A stretch of 64,000 bases of DNA from Streptomyces olivaceus (lineage in GTDB: Bacteria; Actinomycetota; Actinomycetes; Streptomycetales; Streptomycetaceae): contig NZ_JOFH01000001.1 of NCBI RefSeq assembly GCF_000721235.1, positions 372,001-436,000 on the forward strand, read 5' to 3'. Shown here piece by piece: positions 45,294-53,819 of the stretch. Position 1 is the stretch's first letter, and each line of letters begins with the position of its first letter. Made by a program: the position numbers and the translations under genes. The notes under the pieces are model-generated. The model was not told where the DNA came from. It did not search any database and saw only the letters and a list, made by a program, of their open reading frames with translations.

Positions 45294-46088
45294 TCAGATG
45301 AAGTTGAGCGCCGCCGCGCCGCCCACTCCCCCGAGCAGCATGAACACCGGCATCAGCACCTTGAGCTCCACCCAGCTGCCCGCCCGGAACCGCATGGCCT
45401 TCGGCGGGCCGATGGGGTACCAGCGCTTGCGGCCCACCGGTATCGGCCAGAGCACGGGGCAGCCGGAGACGGTCAGCGCGTCCCCGATGTCGTGCACCAG
45501 CGCGCCGAGCACGATGGGCAGCCCCAGCCAGAGGTACTCCTGGCCCGGCGCGGTGAACAGCCAGTCGGAGCCGCCGTCCGGCTTGTCGAGTATTCCGGCG
45601 ATGATCCAGGCGCTGGTGCCGGCCAGCAGCCAGACCAGCACGTCGCTGCTGGAGCCGCGGGTGGCCCGCCAGAGCAGGCCTTCGATGGCCAGCACCATGT
45701 GCACGAAGAGGATCGCCAGGACGGCCCAGCGGCCGCCGGTGATGGCCAGGACCGATGTGCCCCCGCCGATCAGTACCGCCCACAGCCACGTGTGCGTCAG
45801 CGTGCGGTGCCCGCCGGAGCGGCGCGGGTCGCCTGGCTTCCTGGTCGCCTTGTAGACCGCGTACGACAGCTTGTCGACGATCTCGCACAGCCCCCGTGAG
45901 ACGGGACCGAAGGCCCGGGAGATCGTCGCCGCCTTGTGGTCGAGGTCCGGGGCGAGCGCCGCCCCGGCACAGATCAGGGCTCCGGCGAGCAGCACCGGCC
46001 AGGGCATCGGTTGTCCCGCGGCGGCCGTCGCCGCGCCGACGCCCAGCCACGCCGCGGCGCCCGACAGCGAGTGCGCTGGTCCCATCAT
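45294..46088 (-). CDS. YdjM/DUF457-type membrane-bound metal-dependent hydrolase
   Basis: A 264-residue protein with about six hydrophobic segments. The family motif is an early His and Asp cluster: MMGPAHSLSGAAAWLGVG, then LAPDLDHKAATISRAF, GGHRTLTHTWLW and LVHDIGDALTVSG, which suggests a metal site at the membrane face. E. coli YdjM is LexA-regulated, but most relatives are uncharacterised. ATG 46106 is an alternative start. It is divergent from the helicase gene over 145 nt. Confidence 0.82.
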   Translation of the reverse strand: MMGPAHSLSGAAAWLGVGAATAAAGQPMPWPVLLAGALICAGAALAPDLDHKAATISRAFGPVSRGLCEIVDKLSYAVYKATRKPGDPRRSGGHRTLTHTWLWAVLIGGGTSVLAITGGRWAVLAILFVHMVLAIEGLLWRATRGSSSDVLVWLLAGTSAWIIAGILDKPDGGSDWLFTAPGQEYLWLGLPIVLGALVHDIGDALTVSGCPVLWPIPVGRKRWYPIGPPKAMRFRAGSWVELKVLMPVFMLLGGVGGAAALNFI

Positions 46089-46233
46089 CGTCGTTGCCCG
46101 CCCCATTCCTCGTGTGCCGCTGTGCAGTTGTCCGGATCCGCTGATGCGTCGTCGGCGACCCAGCGTAGCGTTCGTGATCTTCACACGGACAGCCGATTCC
46201 CCCATAGCGGCAGGGGACAGGCAAGATGGGGGT

Positions 46234-48747
46234 GTGACCCTCATCGATCAGCTGCCGCGGACCGCCGACCCCGACGCCCTGTACGAAGCCTTCGAGGCGT
46301 GGGCCCGGGAACGCGGTCTGACGCTCTACTCCCATCAGGAGGAGGCGCTGATCGAGGTGGTCTCCGGGGCGAACGTGATCGTGTCGACGCCCACCGGATC
46401 CGGCAAGAGCATGATCGCGGCGGGTGCCCATTTCGCCGCCCTGGCCCGGGACGAGGTCACCTTCTACACGGCACCGATCAAGGCGCTGGTGTCGGAGAAG
46501 TTCTTCGAGCTGTGCAAGATCTTCGGGACTGAGAACGTCGGCATGTTGACCGGCGACGCCTCCGTGAACGCCGACGCCCCCGTCATCTGCTGCACCGCCG
46601 AGGTCCTGGCCTCGATCGCGTTGCGTGACGGCAAGAACGCGGACATCGGCCAGGTCGTCATGGACGAGTTCCACTTCTACGCCGAGCCGGACCGCGGCTG
46701 GGCGTGGCAGATTCCCCTGTTGGAACTGCCCCAGGCCCAGTTCGTCCTGATGTCGGCGACCCTTGGCGACGTCTCCTTCTTCGAGGGCGACCTCGCCCGC
46801 CGGACCGGCCGTCCCACCTCGGTGGTCCGCTCGGCCACCCGTCCGGTGCCGCTCTCCTACGAGTACCGCTACACCCCGCTCACCGAGACCCTGACCGATC
46901 TCCTGACGGCCCGTCAGGCACCGGTCTACATCGTGCACTTCACTCAGGCGCAGGCCGTGGAGCGGGCCCAGGCGCTGATGAGCATCAACATGTGCACGCG
47001 CGAGGAGAAGGAACGGATCGCCGAGCTGATCGGCAACTTCCGCTTCACCACCAAGTTCGGCCGCAACCTGTCCCGATACGTCCGGCACGGCATCGGGGTC
47101 CACCACGCCGGCATGCTGCCGAAGTACCGGCGGCTGGTGGAGAAGCTCGCGCAGGCGGGCCTGCTGAAGGTGATCTGTGGGACGGACACGCTCGGTGTGG
47201 GCGTCAATGTGCCGATCCGGACCGTGCTGTTCACGGCGCTGACCAAGTACGACGGCAACCGGGTGCGCACGCTGCGGGCCCGGGAGTTCCACCAGATCGC
47301 CGGCCGGGCGGGCCGCGCCGGGTTCGACACGGAGGGCTTCGTCGTCGCTCAGGCGCCCGAGCACGTCATCGAGAACGAGAAGGCTCTGTCGAAGGCCGGT
47401 GACGACCCGAAGAAGCGGCGGAAGGTCGTCCGCAAGAAGGCGCCCGAGGGCTTCGTGGCCTGGTCGGAGAACACGTTCGAGAAGCTCATCGGTTCCGAGC
47501 CGGAGCCGCTGACGTCCCGCTTCCGGGTCACGCACACCATGCTGTTGTCGGTGATCGCCCGTCCCGGCGACGCCTTCGCCGCCATGCGGCACCTGCTGGA
47601 GGACAATCACGAGCCGCGCAGGCAGCAGCTCCGGCACATCCGCCGGGCGATCGCCATCTACCGCTCGCTGCTGGACGGCGGCATCGTCGAGAAGCTGGAC
47701 CATCCGGACGCCGAGGGCCGCATCGTGCGTCTCACGGTCGATCTCCAGCAGGACTTCGCGCTGAACCAGCCGCTGTCCACGTTCGCCCTGGCCGCCTTCG
47801 AGCTGCTGGATCCGGAGTCGCCGTCGTACGCGCTGGACATGGTGTCCGTCGTCGAGTCCACGCTGGACGACCCGCGTCAGATCCTCGCCGCCCAGCAGAA
47901 CAAGGCCCGCGGCGAGGCCGTGGCCGCGATGAAGGCCGACGGGGTCGAGTACGAGGAGCGCATGGAGCGCCTCCAGGACGTCACGTACCCCAAGCCCCTG
48001 GAGGAACTGCTCTTCCACGCCTACGACACGTACCGCAGGAGCCACCCGTGGGTCGGCGACCACCCGCTGTCGCCCAAGTCGGTCGTTCGTGACATGTACG
48101 AGCGGGCGCTGACCTTCACCGAGCTGGTCTCCCACTACGAACTGGCCCGCACCGAGGGCATCGTGCTGCGCTACCTGGCGAGCGCCTTCAAGGCTCTCGA
48201 CCACACGGTCCCGGACGATCTGAAGTCTGAGGACCTGCAGGACCTGATCGAGTGGCTCGGCGAGATGGTGCGCCAGGTCGACTCCAGCCTGCTCGACGAG
48301 TGGGAGCAGCTCGCCAACCCGGAGGTGATGACCGCCGAGGAGGCGCAGGAGAGGGCCGACCAGGTGCGGCCGGTCACCGCCAATGCCCGCGCCTTCCGGG
48401 TACTGGTCCGCAACGCCATGTTCCGCCGGGTCGAGCTCGCGGCCCTCGACCATGTCGGTGAGCTGGGCGAAATGGACTCCGAGGCCGGTTGGGACGCCGA
48501 CGCCTGGGGCGAGGCCATGGACAAGTACTGGGACGAGCACGACGACCTGGGCACCGGCCCCGACGCCCGCGGACCCAAGCTCCTGATCATCGAGGAGGAG
48601 CCGCAGAACGCCCTGTGGCGGGTGCGGCAGATCTTCGACGACCCGAACGACGACCACGACTGGGGCGTCAGCGCGGAGGTCGACCTGACGGCCTCCGACG
48701 CGGAGGGCCGGGCGGTCGTCCGCGTCACCGACGTCGGCCAGCTGTGA
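46234..48747 (+). CDS. DExH-box RNA helicase, Ski2-like, with DUF3516 C-terminal region
   Basis: An 837-residue helicase. Motif I STPTGSGKS is near residue 53, Ia APIKALVSEKFF, motif II as DEFH (VVMDEFHFY), motif III SATLGD, the Ski2-type HHAGMLPKYRRLVEKLAQ segment, TDTLGVGVNVP (motif V) and QIAGRAGRAGFD (motif VI). The remaining 400 residues are a long helical region of the kind annotated DUF3516 in actinobacteria. It probably unwinds structured RNA in decay or ribosome work. The GTG start at 46234 is the first one compatible with the family N terminus. Confidence 0.9.
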   Translation: MTLIDQLPRTADPDALYEAFEAWARERGLTLYSHQEEALIEVVSGANVIVSTPTGSGKSMIAAGAHFAALARDEVTFYTAPIKALVSEKFFELCKIFGTENVGMLTGDASVNADAPVICCTAEVLASIALRDGKNADIGQVVMDEFHFYAEPDRGWAWQIPLLELPQAQFVLMSATLGDVSFFEGDLARRTGRPTSVVRSATRPVPLSYEYRYTPLTETLTDLLTARQAPVYIVHFTQAQAVERAQALMSINMCTREEKERIAELIGNFRFTTKFGRNLSRYVRHGIGVHHAGMLPKYRRLVEKLAQAGLLKVICGTDTLGVGVNVPIRTVLFTALTKYDGNRVRTLRAREFHQIAGRAGRAGFDTEGFVVAQAPEHVIENEKALSKAGDDPKKRRKVVRKKAPEGFVAWSENTFEKLIGSEPEPLTSRFRVTHTMLLSVIARPGDAFAAMRHLLEDNHEPRRQQLRHIRRAIAIYRSLLDGGIVEKLDHPDAEGRIVRLTVDLQQDFALNQPLSTFALAAFELLDPESPSYALDMVSVVESTLDDPRQILAAQQNKARGEAVAAMKADGVEYEERMERLQDVTYPKPLEELLFHAYDTYRRSHPWVGDHPLSPKSVVRDMYERALTFTELVSHYELARTEGIVLRYLASAFKALDHTVPDDLKSEDLQDLIEWLGEMVRQVDSSLLDEWEQLANPEVMTAEEAQERADQVRPVTANARAFRVLVRNAMFRRVELAALDHVGELGEMDSEAGWDADAWGEAMDKYWDEHDDLGTGPDARGPKLLIIEEEPQNALWRVRQIFDDPNDDHDWGVSAEVDLTASDAEGRAVVRVTDVGQL

Positions 48748-48775
48748 GCACAGTGAGCACAGGAGAACCCCACCG

Positions 48776-49642
48776 ATGACCAATCCCGCCGAAAGCCTCG
48801 TCGCGCTGCTCGACCTGGAGCAGATCGAGGTCAACATCTTCCGTGGCCGCAGCCCCGAGGAGTCGCTGCAGCGGGTCTTCGGCGGCCAGGTGGCCGGCCA
48901 GGCACTGGTCGCCGCGGGCCGCACCACCGACGGCGACCGCCCGGTGCACTCGCTGCACGCGTACTTTCTGCGTCCGGGGCGCCCGGGCGTGCCGATCGTG
49001 TACCAGGTCGAGCGGGACCGGGACGGGCGGTCGTTCACGACGCGACGGGTCACCGCGGTGCAGCAGGGGCGCACGATCTTCACGCTCACCGCCTCCTTTC
49101 ACAGACCTGAACAGGGAAGTTTCGAGCACCAGCTGCCGCCGGCCCGCAAGGTCCCGGACCCCGAGTCCCTGCCGACGGTCGCCGACGAGGTGCGCGAGCA
49201 CCTGGGGGCGATGCCGGAGCAACTCGAACGGATGGCCCGGCGCCAGCCCTTCGACATCCGCTACGTCGACCGGCTGCGCTGGAACGCGGAGGACGTCCAG
49301 GACGCCGAGCCCCGCAGTGCCGTGTGGATGCGCGCCGTCGGGCCGCTCGGCGACGACCCGCTCGTGCACACCTGCGCCCTGACGTACGCCAGTGACATGA
49401 CGCTTCTGGACGCCGTGCGCATCCCGGTGGAGCCCCTGTGGGGGCCGCGGGGGTTCGACATGGCGTCGCTGGACCACGCCATGTGGTTCCACCGGCCGTT
49501 CCGCGCGGACGAGTGGTTCCTGTACGACCAGGAGTCTCCGATCGCGACCGGCGGACGCGGACTGGCCCGCGGGCGGATCTACGACACGGAGGGACGCATG
49601 CTGGTGTCCGTCGTCCAGGAAGGGCTCTTCCGAGCCCTGTAG
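48776..49642 (+). CDS. tesB: acyl-CoA thioesterase II, TesB-like
   Basis: A 288-residue double-hotdog enzyme that hydrolyses acyl-CoAs. N-terminal VFGGQVAGQALVAAGRT and HSLHAYFLRPG, then the catalytic Asp in YASDMTLLDAV, LDHAMWFHRPFRADEWFLYD, and the Gln in VSVVQEGLFR match the E. coli TesB pattern. AGGAGA lies 9 nt before the ATG. It starts 28 nt after the helicase and may be cotranscribed. Its stop is 1 nt from the end of the convergent next gene, leaving no room for a shared terminator. Confidence 0.93.
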   Translation: MTNPAESLVALLDLEQIEVNIFRGRSPEESLQRVFGGQVAGQALVAAGRTTDGDRPVHSLHAYFLRPGRPGVPIVYQVERDRDGRSFTTRRVTAVQQGRTIFTLTASFHRPEQGSFEHQLPPARKVPDPESLPTVADEVREHLGAMPEQLERMARRQPFDIRYVDRLRWNAEDVQDAEPRSAVWMRAVGPLGDDPLVHTCALTYASDMTLLDAVRIPVEPLWGPRGFDMASLDHAMWFHRPFRADEWFLYDQESPIATGGRGLARGRIYDTEGRMLVSVVQEGLFRAL

Positions 49643-49643
49643 G

Positions 49644-50621
49644 TCAGGTGCCTGCGCGCCGCAGCCGGCCGAGCAGATCGCGGAACCGTCCCGTGGCCGC
49701 CGCCTCGTGTCGCGGCCGGGGCCTCTGGTGTCCCGGCCCGTCGCACCCGTTCCGCGCGTCCTGCGGCTCCGGGGCGAACCCGCGCCGGGCGGGAGCGGCC
49801 CGGGAGACCGTGCATGGCACCGGACTCTGCCGGCGGGCGGCTTCCACCTCGTTGGCCAAGTCGGCGCGGAGCCAGTCGATCTCGTCCGGGTCCGCCGCCG
49901 TCATGATCTCCTCGGCGAGCTGGGCGGCCGGCGAGCCGGGAGATCCCGACAGTTGCCGCACGGGCCGGAACGCGCGCAGCCGGGAACGATCGTAGGGATC
50001 GGTGACCACGTCCGAGACCTCGGCGGCGTCCAGCAGGGACGCCACGGCCGCAGCCCGGGCCCACGGTCCGTCGGCCTGGCGGAGCAGGCACCCGAGGTCC
50101 CTTCCCCGCCAGTTGCGGGCACGCAGGTCCAGTCCCTCGTCCAGCTGGCCCCGCAGCCCCTCGGGTGTGCGGCCCCTGAGCAGTGCGGTGTTCCGCTCGT
50201 CGGCTGCGAACTGGCGCAGTTCGTCGGCCAGGTACAGCCAGACGACCGTGCGATAACGATTGACGTAGAAGCGCACGGGCACCACCAGGCCCAACCGGGC
50301 GAGGCGGGTGAACCGGGTTTTGGTCACCTTCATGAGCTCCGCGCCCTCCGTGGTCCCGACGGCCCGGACCGCGTCCCGGAGCTCCCGGGGAAAGCCCGCC
50401 CCCGCCCGGATGCGCTCGACCTCGTCATGGGTGACGCGCCGGCCGCCTCGCTCGTCGTCGGGCACGGTGCGGATGCGGCCGAGGTGTACGGCGAGGTCGA
50501 ACTCACTGCGCCTGAGGCCCAGCTCCCGGGCCGCGCGGCTCGACGCGTAGAAAGTGTGGCGGTCGGTGCCGGTCGGGACGGCGGATGACGTCTCTTCCTG
50601 CATGGCAGTGCTGCCGGTCAT
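49644..50621 (-). CDS. DUF6397-like protein with MerR-type HTH segments
   Basis: A 325-residue protein. The N-terminal third contains two helix-turn-helix-like segments (SSRAARELGLRRSEFDLAVH with GRIRTV, and TKTRFTRLARLGLVVPVRFY), which resemble the DNA-binding part of MerR proteins used twice. The centre is helical and Arg/Leu-rich (ELRQFAADERNTALLRGRTP), and the last 60 residues are basic and disordered. I recognise it as the streptomycete family called DUF6397, with moderate certainty; its function is not known. GGGGGAGA precedes the ATG at 50621. Confidence 0.72.
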   Translation of the reverse strand: MTGSTAMQEETSSAVPTGTDRHTFYASSRAARELGLRRSEFDLAVHLGRIRTVPDDERGGRRVTHDEVERIRAGAGFPRELRDAVRAVGTTEGAELMKVTKTRFTRLARLGLVVPVRFYVNRYRTVVWLYLADELRQFAADERNTALLRGRTPEGLRGQLDEGLDLRARNWRGRDLGCLLRQADGPWARAAAVASLLDAAEVSDVVTDPYDRSRLRAFRPVRQLSGSPGSPAAQLAEEIMTAADPDEIDWLRADLANEVEAARRQSPVPCTVSRAAPARRGFAPEPQDARNGCDGPGHQRPRPRHEAAATGRFRDLLGRLRRAGT

Positions 50622-50759
50622 GTGTGGTCTCCCCCGTGGAGTCGGTGGTGGGCGCCGTTCGCACCCGCCTGACACAGAACCGTAGCCGCGGTCGCGACAT
50701 CCGTGGCGCGCCTGTGGACAACTCTGCGACCAACCCCGACGGAGCAGTGAAACCGCAGG

Positions 50760-51173
50760 TCAAGGCCCCGTGGGCGATATTCGTCCCGGCTGTCGCGCGT
50801 CGATGTCGAGATGCTCACCGACCCTGTTGACGAGCAGCGTCATCTCGTAGGCGATCTGTCCGATGTCGACTTCCGCACCGCTGAGCACGCACAGGCAACT
50901 GCCCGACCCCGCCGCGGTGACGAACAGGACGGCCTCGTCGAATTCGACCATCGTCTGCCGCACCCGGCCCGCGCCGAAGTGCCGGCCGGACCCCTTGGCC
51001 AGGCTGTGCAGCCCGGACGAGACCGCGGCGAGGTGTTCGGCGTCCTCCCTGCGCAGACCCGTACTGGCTCCGGTCACCAACCCGTCGTTGGACAGAATTA
51101 ACGCGTGCCGTACGTGTTCGACGCGTGCGGTCAGGTCGTCCAACAGCCAGCCGAGTCCCTTGTTCTGCGCCAT
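50760..51173 (-). CDS. roadblock/LC7 domain protein
   Basis: A 137-residue single-domain protein: LDDLTARVEHVRHALILSND, HLAAVSSGLHSLAKGSGRHF, VRQTMVEFDEAVLFVTAAG and CLCVLSGAEVDIGQIAYEMT are the MglB/roadblock blocks. In streptomycete conservons such proteins sit between a sensor kinase and a small GTPase; here no kinase, DUF742 or GTPase gene is adjacent, so it is an orphan. GGGGAGA precedes the ATG at 51173. It is divergent from the F420-type oxidoreductase gene. Confidence 0.88.
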   Translation of the reverse strand: MAQNKGLGWLLDDLTARVEHVRHALILSNDGLVTGASTGLRREDAEHLAAVSSGLHSLAKGSGRHFGAGRVRQTMVEFDEAVLFVTAAGSGSCLCVLSGAEVDIGQIAYEMTLLVNRVGEHLDIDARQPGRISPTGP

Positions 51174-51281
51174 GATCCGATCTCCCCGTGTCGTCCCCGT
51201 GCGCATTCCTTCCCCCTGTTGCCGGGGGATCCCCCCGCCAGCCTTCCCCACACCACTGCTCCGGGCAAGCAGGATGGGGGC

Positions 51282-51710
51282 ATGGCACAGAAGATGACCG
51301 ATGAGGAATGGCGGGCGTTCGTCTCGGACGGCACCCGCACCGCGAAGCTGTCGACCGTCAGGGCTGACGGCAGCCCGCACGTGGCACCGATCTGGTTCCT
51401 GCTGGACGGGGACGACGTGGTGTTCAACACCGGCAGAGAAACCGTGAAAGGGCGCAATCTGACCCGTGACGGCCGAGTCGCGCTGTGCGTGGACGACGAC
51501 CGGCCGCCCTTCGACTTCGTCGTCCTGCAGGGACGGGCCAGGATTTCGGAGGACCTCGGCGAGCTCCGGCACTGGGCCGCCCGCCTCGGCGCCCGGTACA
51601 TGGGTGAGGCCCGCGCCGAGGAGTTCGGGACGCGCAACGGTGTTCCGGGCGAGCTCCTGGTCCGCGTCACCGTCGACAGGGTTCTGGCGCAGAAGGCCGT
51701 GGCGGACTGA
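51282..51710 (+). CDS. PPOX-class F420-dependent oxidoreductase
   Basis: A 142-residue split-barrel flavin/deazaflavin-binding protein. The motifs TRTAKLSTVRADGSPHVAPI, WFLLDGDDVVFNTGRETVKG and NLTRDGRVALCVDDD are those of the PPOX-type F420-dependent family, which reduces small electrophiles. The ATG at 51282 follows AGGATGGGGG; an internal ATG at 51294 is a weaker alternative. The next gene starts 73 nt downstream in the same direction. Confidence 0.88.
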   Translation: MAQKMTDEEWRAFVSDGTRTAKLSTVRADGSPHVAPIWFLLDGDDVVFNTGRETVKGRNLTRDGRVALCVDDDRPPFDFVVLQGRARISEDLGELRHWAARLGARYMGEARAEEFGTRNGVPGELLVRVTVDRVLAQKAVAD

Positions 51711-51783
51711 GATCCGCGCGGCGGCCGGGCCGGTCCTCGCCCGGTCCCGGGCGTCGTGCGGCTCCACCGGCGGTTGGGGAATC

Positions 51784-52392
51784 ATGCGCAGCATGAGCAG
51801 AGACCACGCACACGTGCAGGAGTTCTTCGGTGCCCGCGCGGCCGACTGGGACAGCCGGTTCCCCGACGACGGCCCCGCGTACGCGGCCGCGGTCGCGGAA
51901 CTGGGACTGCGAGAGGGCGATCGGGTACTCGACGCCGGCTGCGGCACGGGCCGCGCCCTGCCCCCGTTGCGTGCGGCCGTGGGCCCGCCGGGGCTGGTCC
52001 TGGGGGCGGACGTGACGCCCGGCATGCTCCAAGCCGCCGCAAGGGCCGGAAGGGACCGTGAGGGGCGGTTGCTGCTGACCGACGTCGCCGCCCTGCCGCT
52101 GCGCTCGCGGTCGCTCGACGCCGTGTTCGCGGCGGGCCTGATCGCGCACCTGCCCGACCCGGCCGGGAACCTGCGGGAGTTGGCACGCGTCGTGCGTCCG
52201 GGCGGCGTGCTGGCCCTGTTCCATCCGATCGGCAGGCGGGCCCTGGCCACGCGGCAGGGGCGGCGGGTCACGCCGGACGACCTCCGCGCGGAGCCCAACC
52301 TCCGACCGTTGCTCGCCGGTGCGGGGTGGCGCATGGCGTCATACGTCGACGAGGACGACCGCTTCCTGGCCCTCGCCGTTCGCGGCGCCTGA
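51784..52392 (+). CDS. class I SAM-dependent methyltransferase (UbiE/COQ5-like)
   Basis: A 202-residue methyltransferase. Motif I VLDAGCGTGRALPPL is near residue 47, followed by VLGADVTPGMLQAA, a motif II equivalent DAVFAAGLIAHLPDPAG and ARVVRPGGVLALFHPIGRR. The N-terminal VQEFFGARAADWDSRFPDD is typical of UbiE-type enzymes. The substrate is unknown. An alternative ATG is at 51793. Confidence 0.87.
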   Translation: MRSMSRDHAHVQEFFGARAADWDSRFPDDGPAYAAAVAELGLREGDRVLDAGCGTGRALPPLRAAVGPPGLVLGADVTPGMLQAAARAGRDREGRLLLTDVAALPLRSRSLDAVFAAGLIAHLPDPAGNLRELARVVRPGGVLALFHPIGRRALATRQGRRVTPDDLRAEPNLRPLLAGAGWRMASYVDEDDRFLALAVRGA

Positions 52393-52485
52393 CCTCGGGG
52401 GCGGCGAGCAGCGTCGTCGCCCCGGCAGCCGTCCCCTGCACGGGGTGCCCCTCGTCGGGGAGCCCCGAGCTTCTTCTCCGTCGGT

Positions 52486-53382
52486 TCACTCCACAGACGG
52501 GGTGTCGATACGGCGGACGGGACAGCCCTGCACGCCGGGGACCGGTCGGGTGCCCAGCTCGTCCAGCCGGTAGCCGCTCGGGTACCCCTTGATCTCCCGG
52601 TTCTGCCGGGCATGGTGGGGAGCACGCCTGGGCGGCATGAGCCGGACCGCCCGCCCGCGCAGCCGCACCGCCCGGCGCACCAGCGCGCGGGTGACGGGAC
52701 TCGGCGGCGTGTACCTGAAGGCCCGCAGGAGCTGGTCGTCGAGCAGGGCGAGGGTGCCGGTGCGAAGGAGGGGCGCGAGGGGGCGCGGGTACCAGGAGGC
52801 GATGAGGGCGAGGGTGGCGTCGGACACCTGTCGTCCGCCTCGGTCCCAGGCGAAGTGGGTCTTCTCGTAGGCGTCGAGACAGGCTTCGAACTCCTCGTAG
52901 TCACCGGGGAGGTCCTTGATGCCCATGTGCCGCCCGAGCCTGCGGTAGTGGACGGCAGATGCGACGGTCTCGTGCCGCGACAGTCTGCGCCACGCGTAGG
53001 AGTCGATCCAGCGTTTGGGAGTCACGACGAAGGTGCACAGGACGTACCGCATGTCGTCGTTGCCGATGTCGTAGCTGCGGTGCATCCGGTTGATGCGCCG
53101 GATCGCCGTGCGGCCCTGCGCGCTGTCGAAGCCGTGCTCGACCACTGCGTCCAGGAGCAGGGCCGTGTCGTCGTACCGCTTCTGCGGCCGTTCCGTGAAC
53201 TCGGCCGTTTCGGCGAGCAGTCGGCCGATGCTCGGCACGGCGTACGTCCGGTAGAGCGCCAGCTCCAGTGCCCGCGCGAAGTCCCAGGGGAACTCGTAGG
53301 CCGAGGACAGCCGGTAGATCTCCGAGGCGTCCTCGTAGGGATCAAGGCGCCGGATCCGCGCCAGCCGTTCGAAGCGTTCCAC
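52486..53382 (-). CDS. MpaB/latex-clearing-type oxygenase family protein
   Basis: A 298-residue helical protein without membrane segments. The blocks YAVPSIGRLLAETAEFTERP, RKYDDT-like KRYDDTALLLDAV, RRINRMHRSYDIGNDDMRYV and LCTFVVTPKRWIDSYAWRRL match the haem-binding fold shared by MpaB and rubber oxygenases (formerly DUF2236). The candidate haem-ligand histidines are in HRSY and SRHET. The GTG at 53382 was chosen for its AAGGGGG; the frame continues upstream to another GTG at 53442. A symmetric element (53411-53427) lies just upstream. Substrate unknown. Confidence 0.75.
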   Translation of the reverse strand: MERFERLARIRRLDPYEDASEIYRLSSAYEFPWDFARALELALYRTYAVPSIGRLLAETAEFTERPQKRYDDTALLLDAVVEHGFDSAQGRTAIRRINRMHRSYDIGNDDMRYVLCTFVVTPKRWIDSYAWRRLSRHETVASAVHYRRLGRHMGIKDLPGDYEEFEACLDAYEKTHFAWDRGGRQVSDATLALIASWYPRPLAPLLRTGTLALLDDQLLRAFRYTPPSPVTRALVRRAVRLRGRAVRLMPPRRAPHHARQNREIKGYPSGYRLDELGTRPVPGVQGCPVRRIDTPSVE

Positions 53383-53410
53383 CCTGACCGCCCCCTTCTG
53401 CCGCCAGAAC

Positions 53411-53427
53411 CTCAACTCTACGTTGAG
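53411..53427. promoter_or_regulatory. candidate operator CTCAAC-N5-GTTGAG
   Basis: CTCAAC and GTTGAG flank the 5-nt spacer TCTAC, a perfect 6-bp inverted repeat in a lower-GC patch 29-45 nt upstream of the oxygenase start at 53382. Size and symmetry resemble TetR- or MerR-type sites. No matching regulator gene is adjacent. Confidence 0.45.
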
Positions 53428-53461
53428 TAGCAGAATATGCACGATGCGCCATGATCGGCGG

Positions 53462-53692
53462 TCAGGGGGAGGTGATCCGCTTGCTGGGCAGGATCCGTGA
53501 GGCTCGGGACGGGCCGTGCGCCGCCCGGCGCACGAACGCGACCACGGGAACAGAGACCGGGCCGGGGCAGGCAAGCTCGTTCACGCCGAACGACAGAACC
53601 TCCGGCGACACGCGCAGGAACGGGACGAGTCGCCACGGGATGTCGTCCGGGCGCTCCTCGGACTGCCCGCGGCCTGATCGTCCACGCCTCGG
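53462..53692 (-). pseudogene. unrecognised coding-like remnant
   Basis: A minus-strand frame stays open for 76 codons ending in TGA at 53462-53464. Third positions are about 90 percent G or C, and the translation is protein-like (for example PDDIPWRLVPFLRVSPEVLS and VPVVAFVRRAAHG), unlike the charge-rich reverse-strand reading. No ATG starts it; a GTG internal to the segment would leave about 49 residues. It looks like the C-terminal end of a gene whose front has been lost, in a 437-nt interval with no other supported gene. The family was not recognised. Confidence 0.35.
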
Positions 53693-53819
53693 TCACAGGT
53701 GGTCGATTCGCCCCCGTCCAGCCGGAAAACTGCAGCTCGGGTGCGTCCGGGAGTCGTGACAAGGACTTCCCGGGAGCACTAGGGTGCGCGCCATTGGACG
53801 AACCGATGGGGAGGCTGGG

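Noticed and set aside
41197..49089. A very long minus-strand open frame of over 2,600 codons
   Set aside because: It runs antisense through the ABC pair, rpmE2 and the helicase, and its translation is Arg/Gly/Ala/Pro-rich with no domain. Long antisense frames are expected in DNA this GC-rich.
53451..53759. Plus-strand open frame of about 100 codons in the gap before the hypothetical gene
   Set aside because: Composition is charge-rich and lacks third-position bias; the minus-strand frame in the same place is more protein-like.
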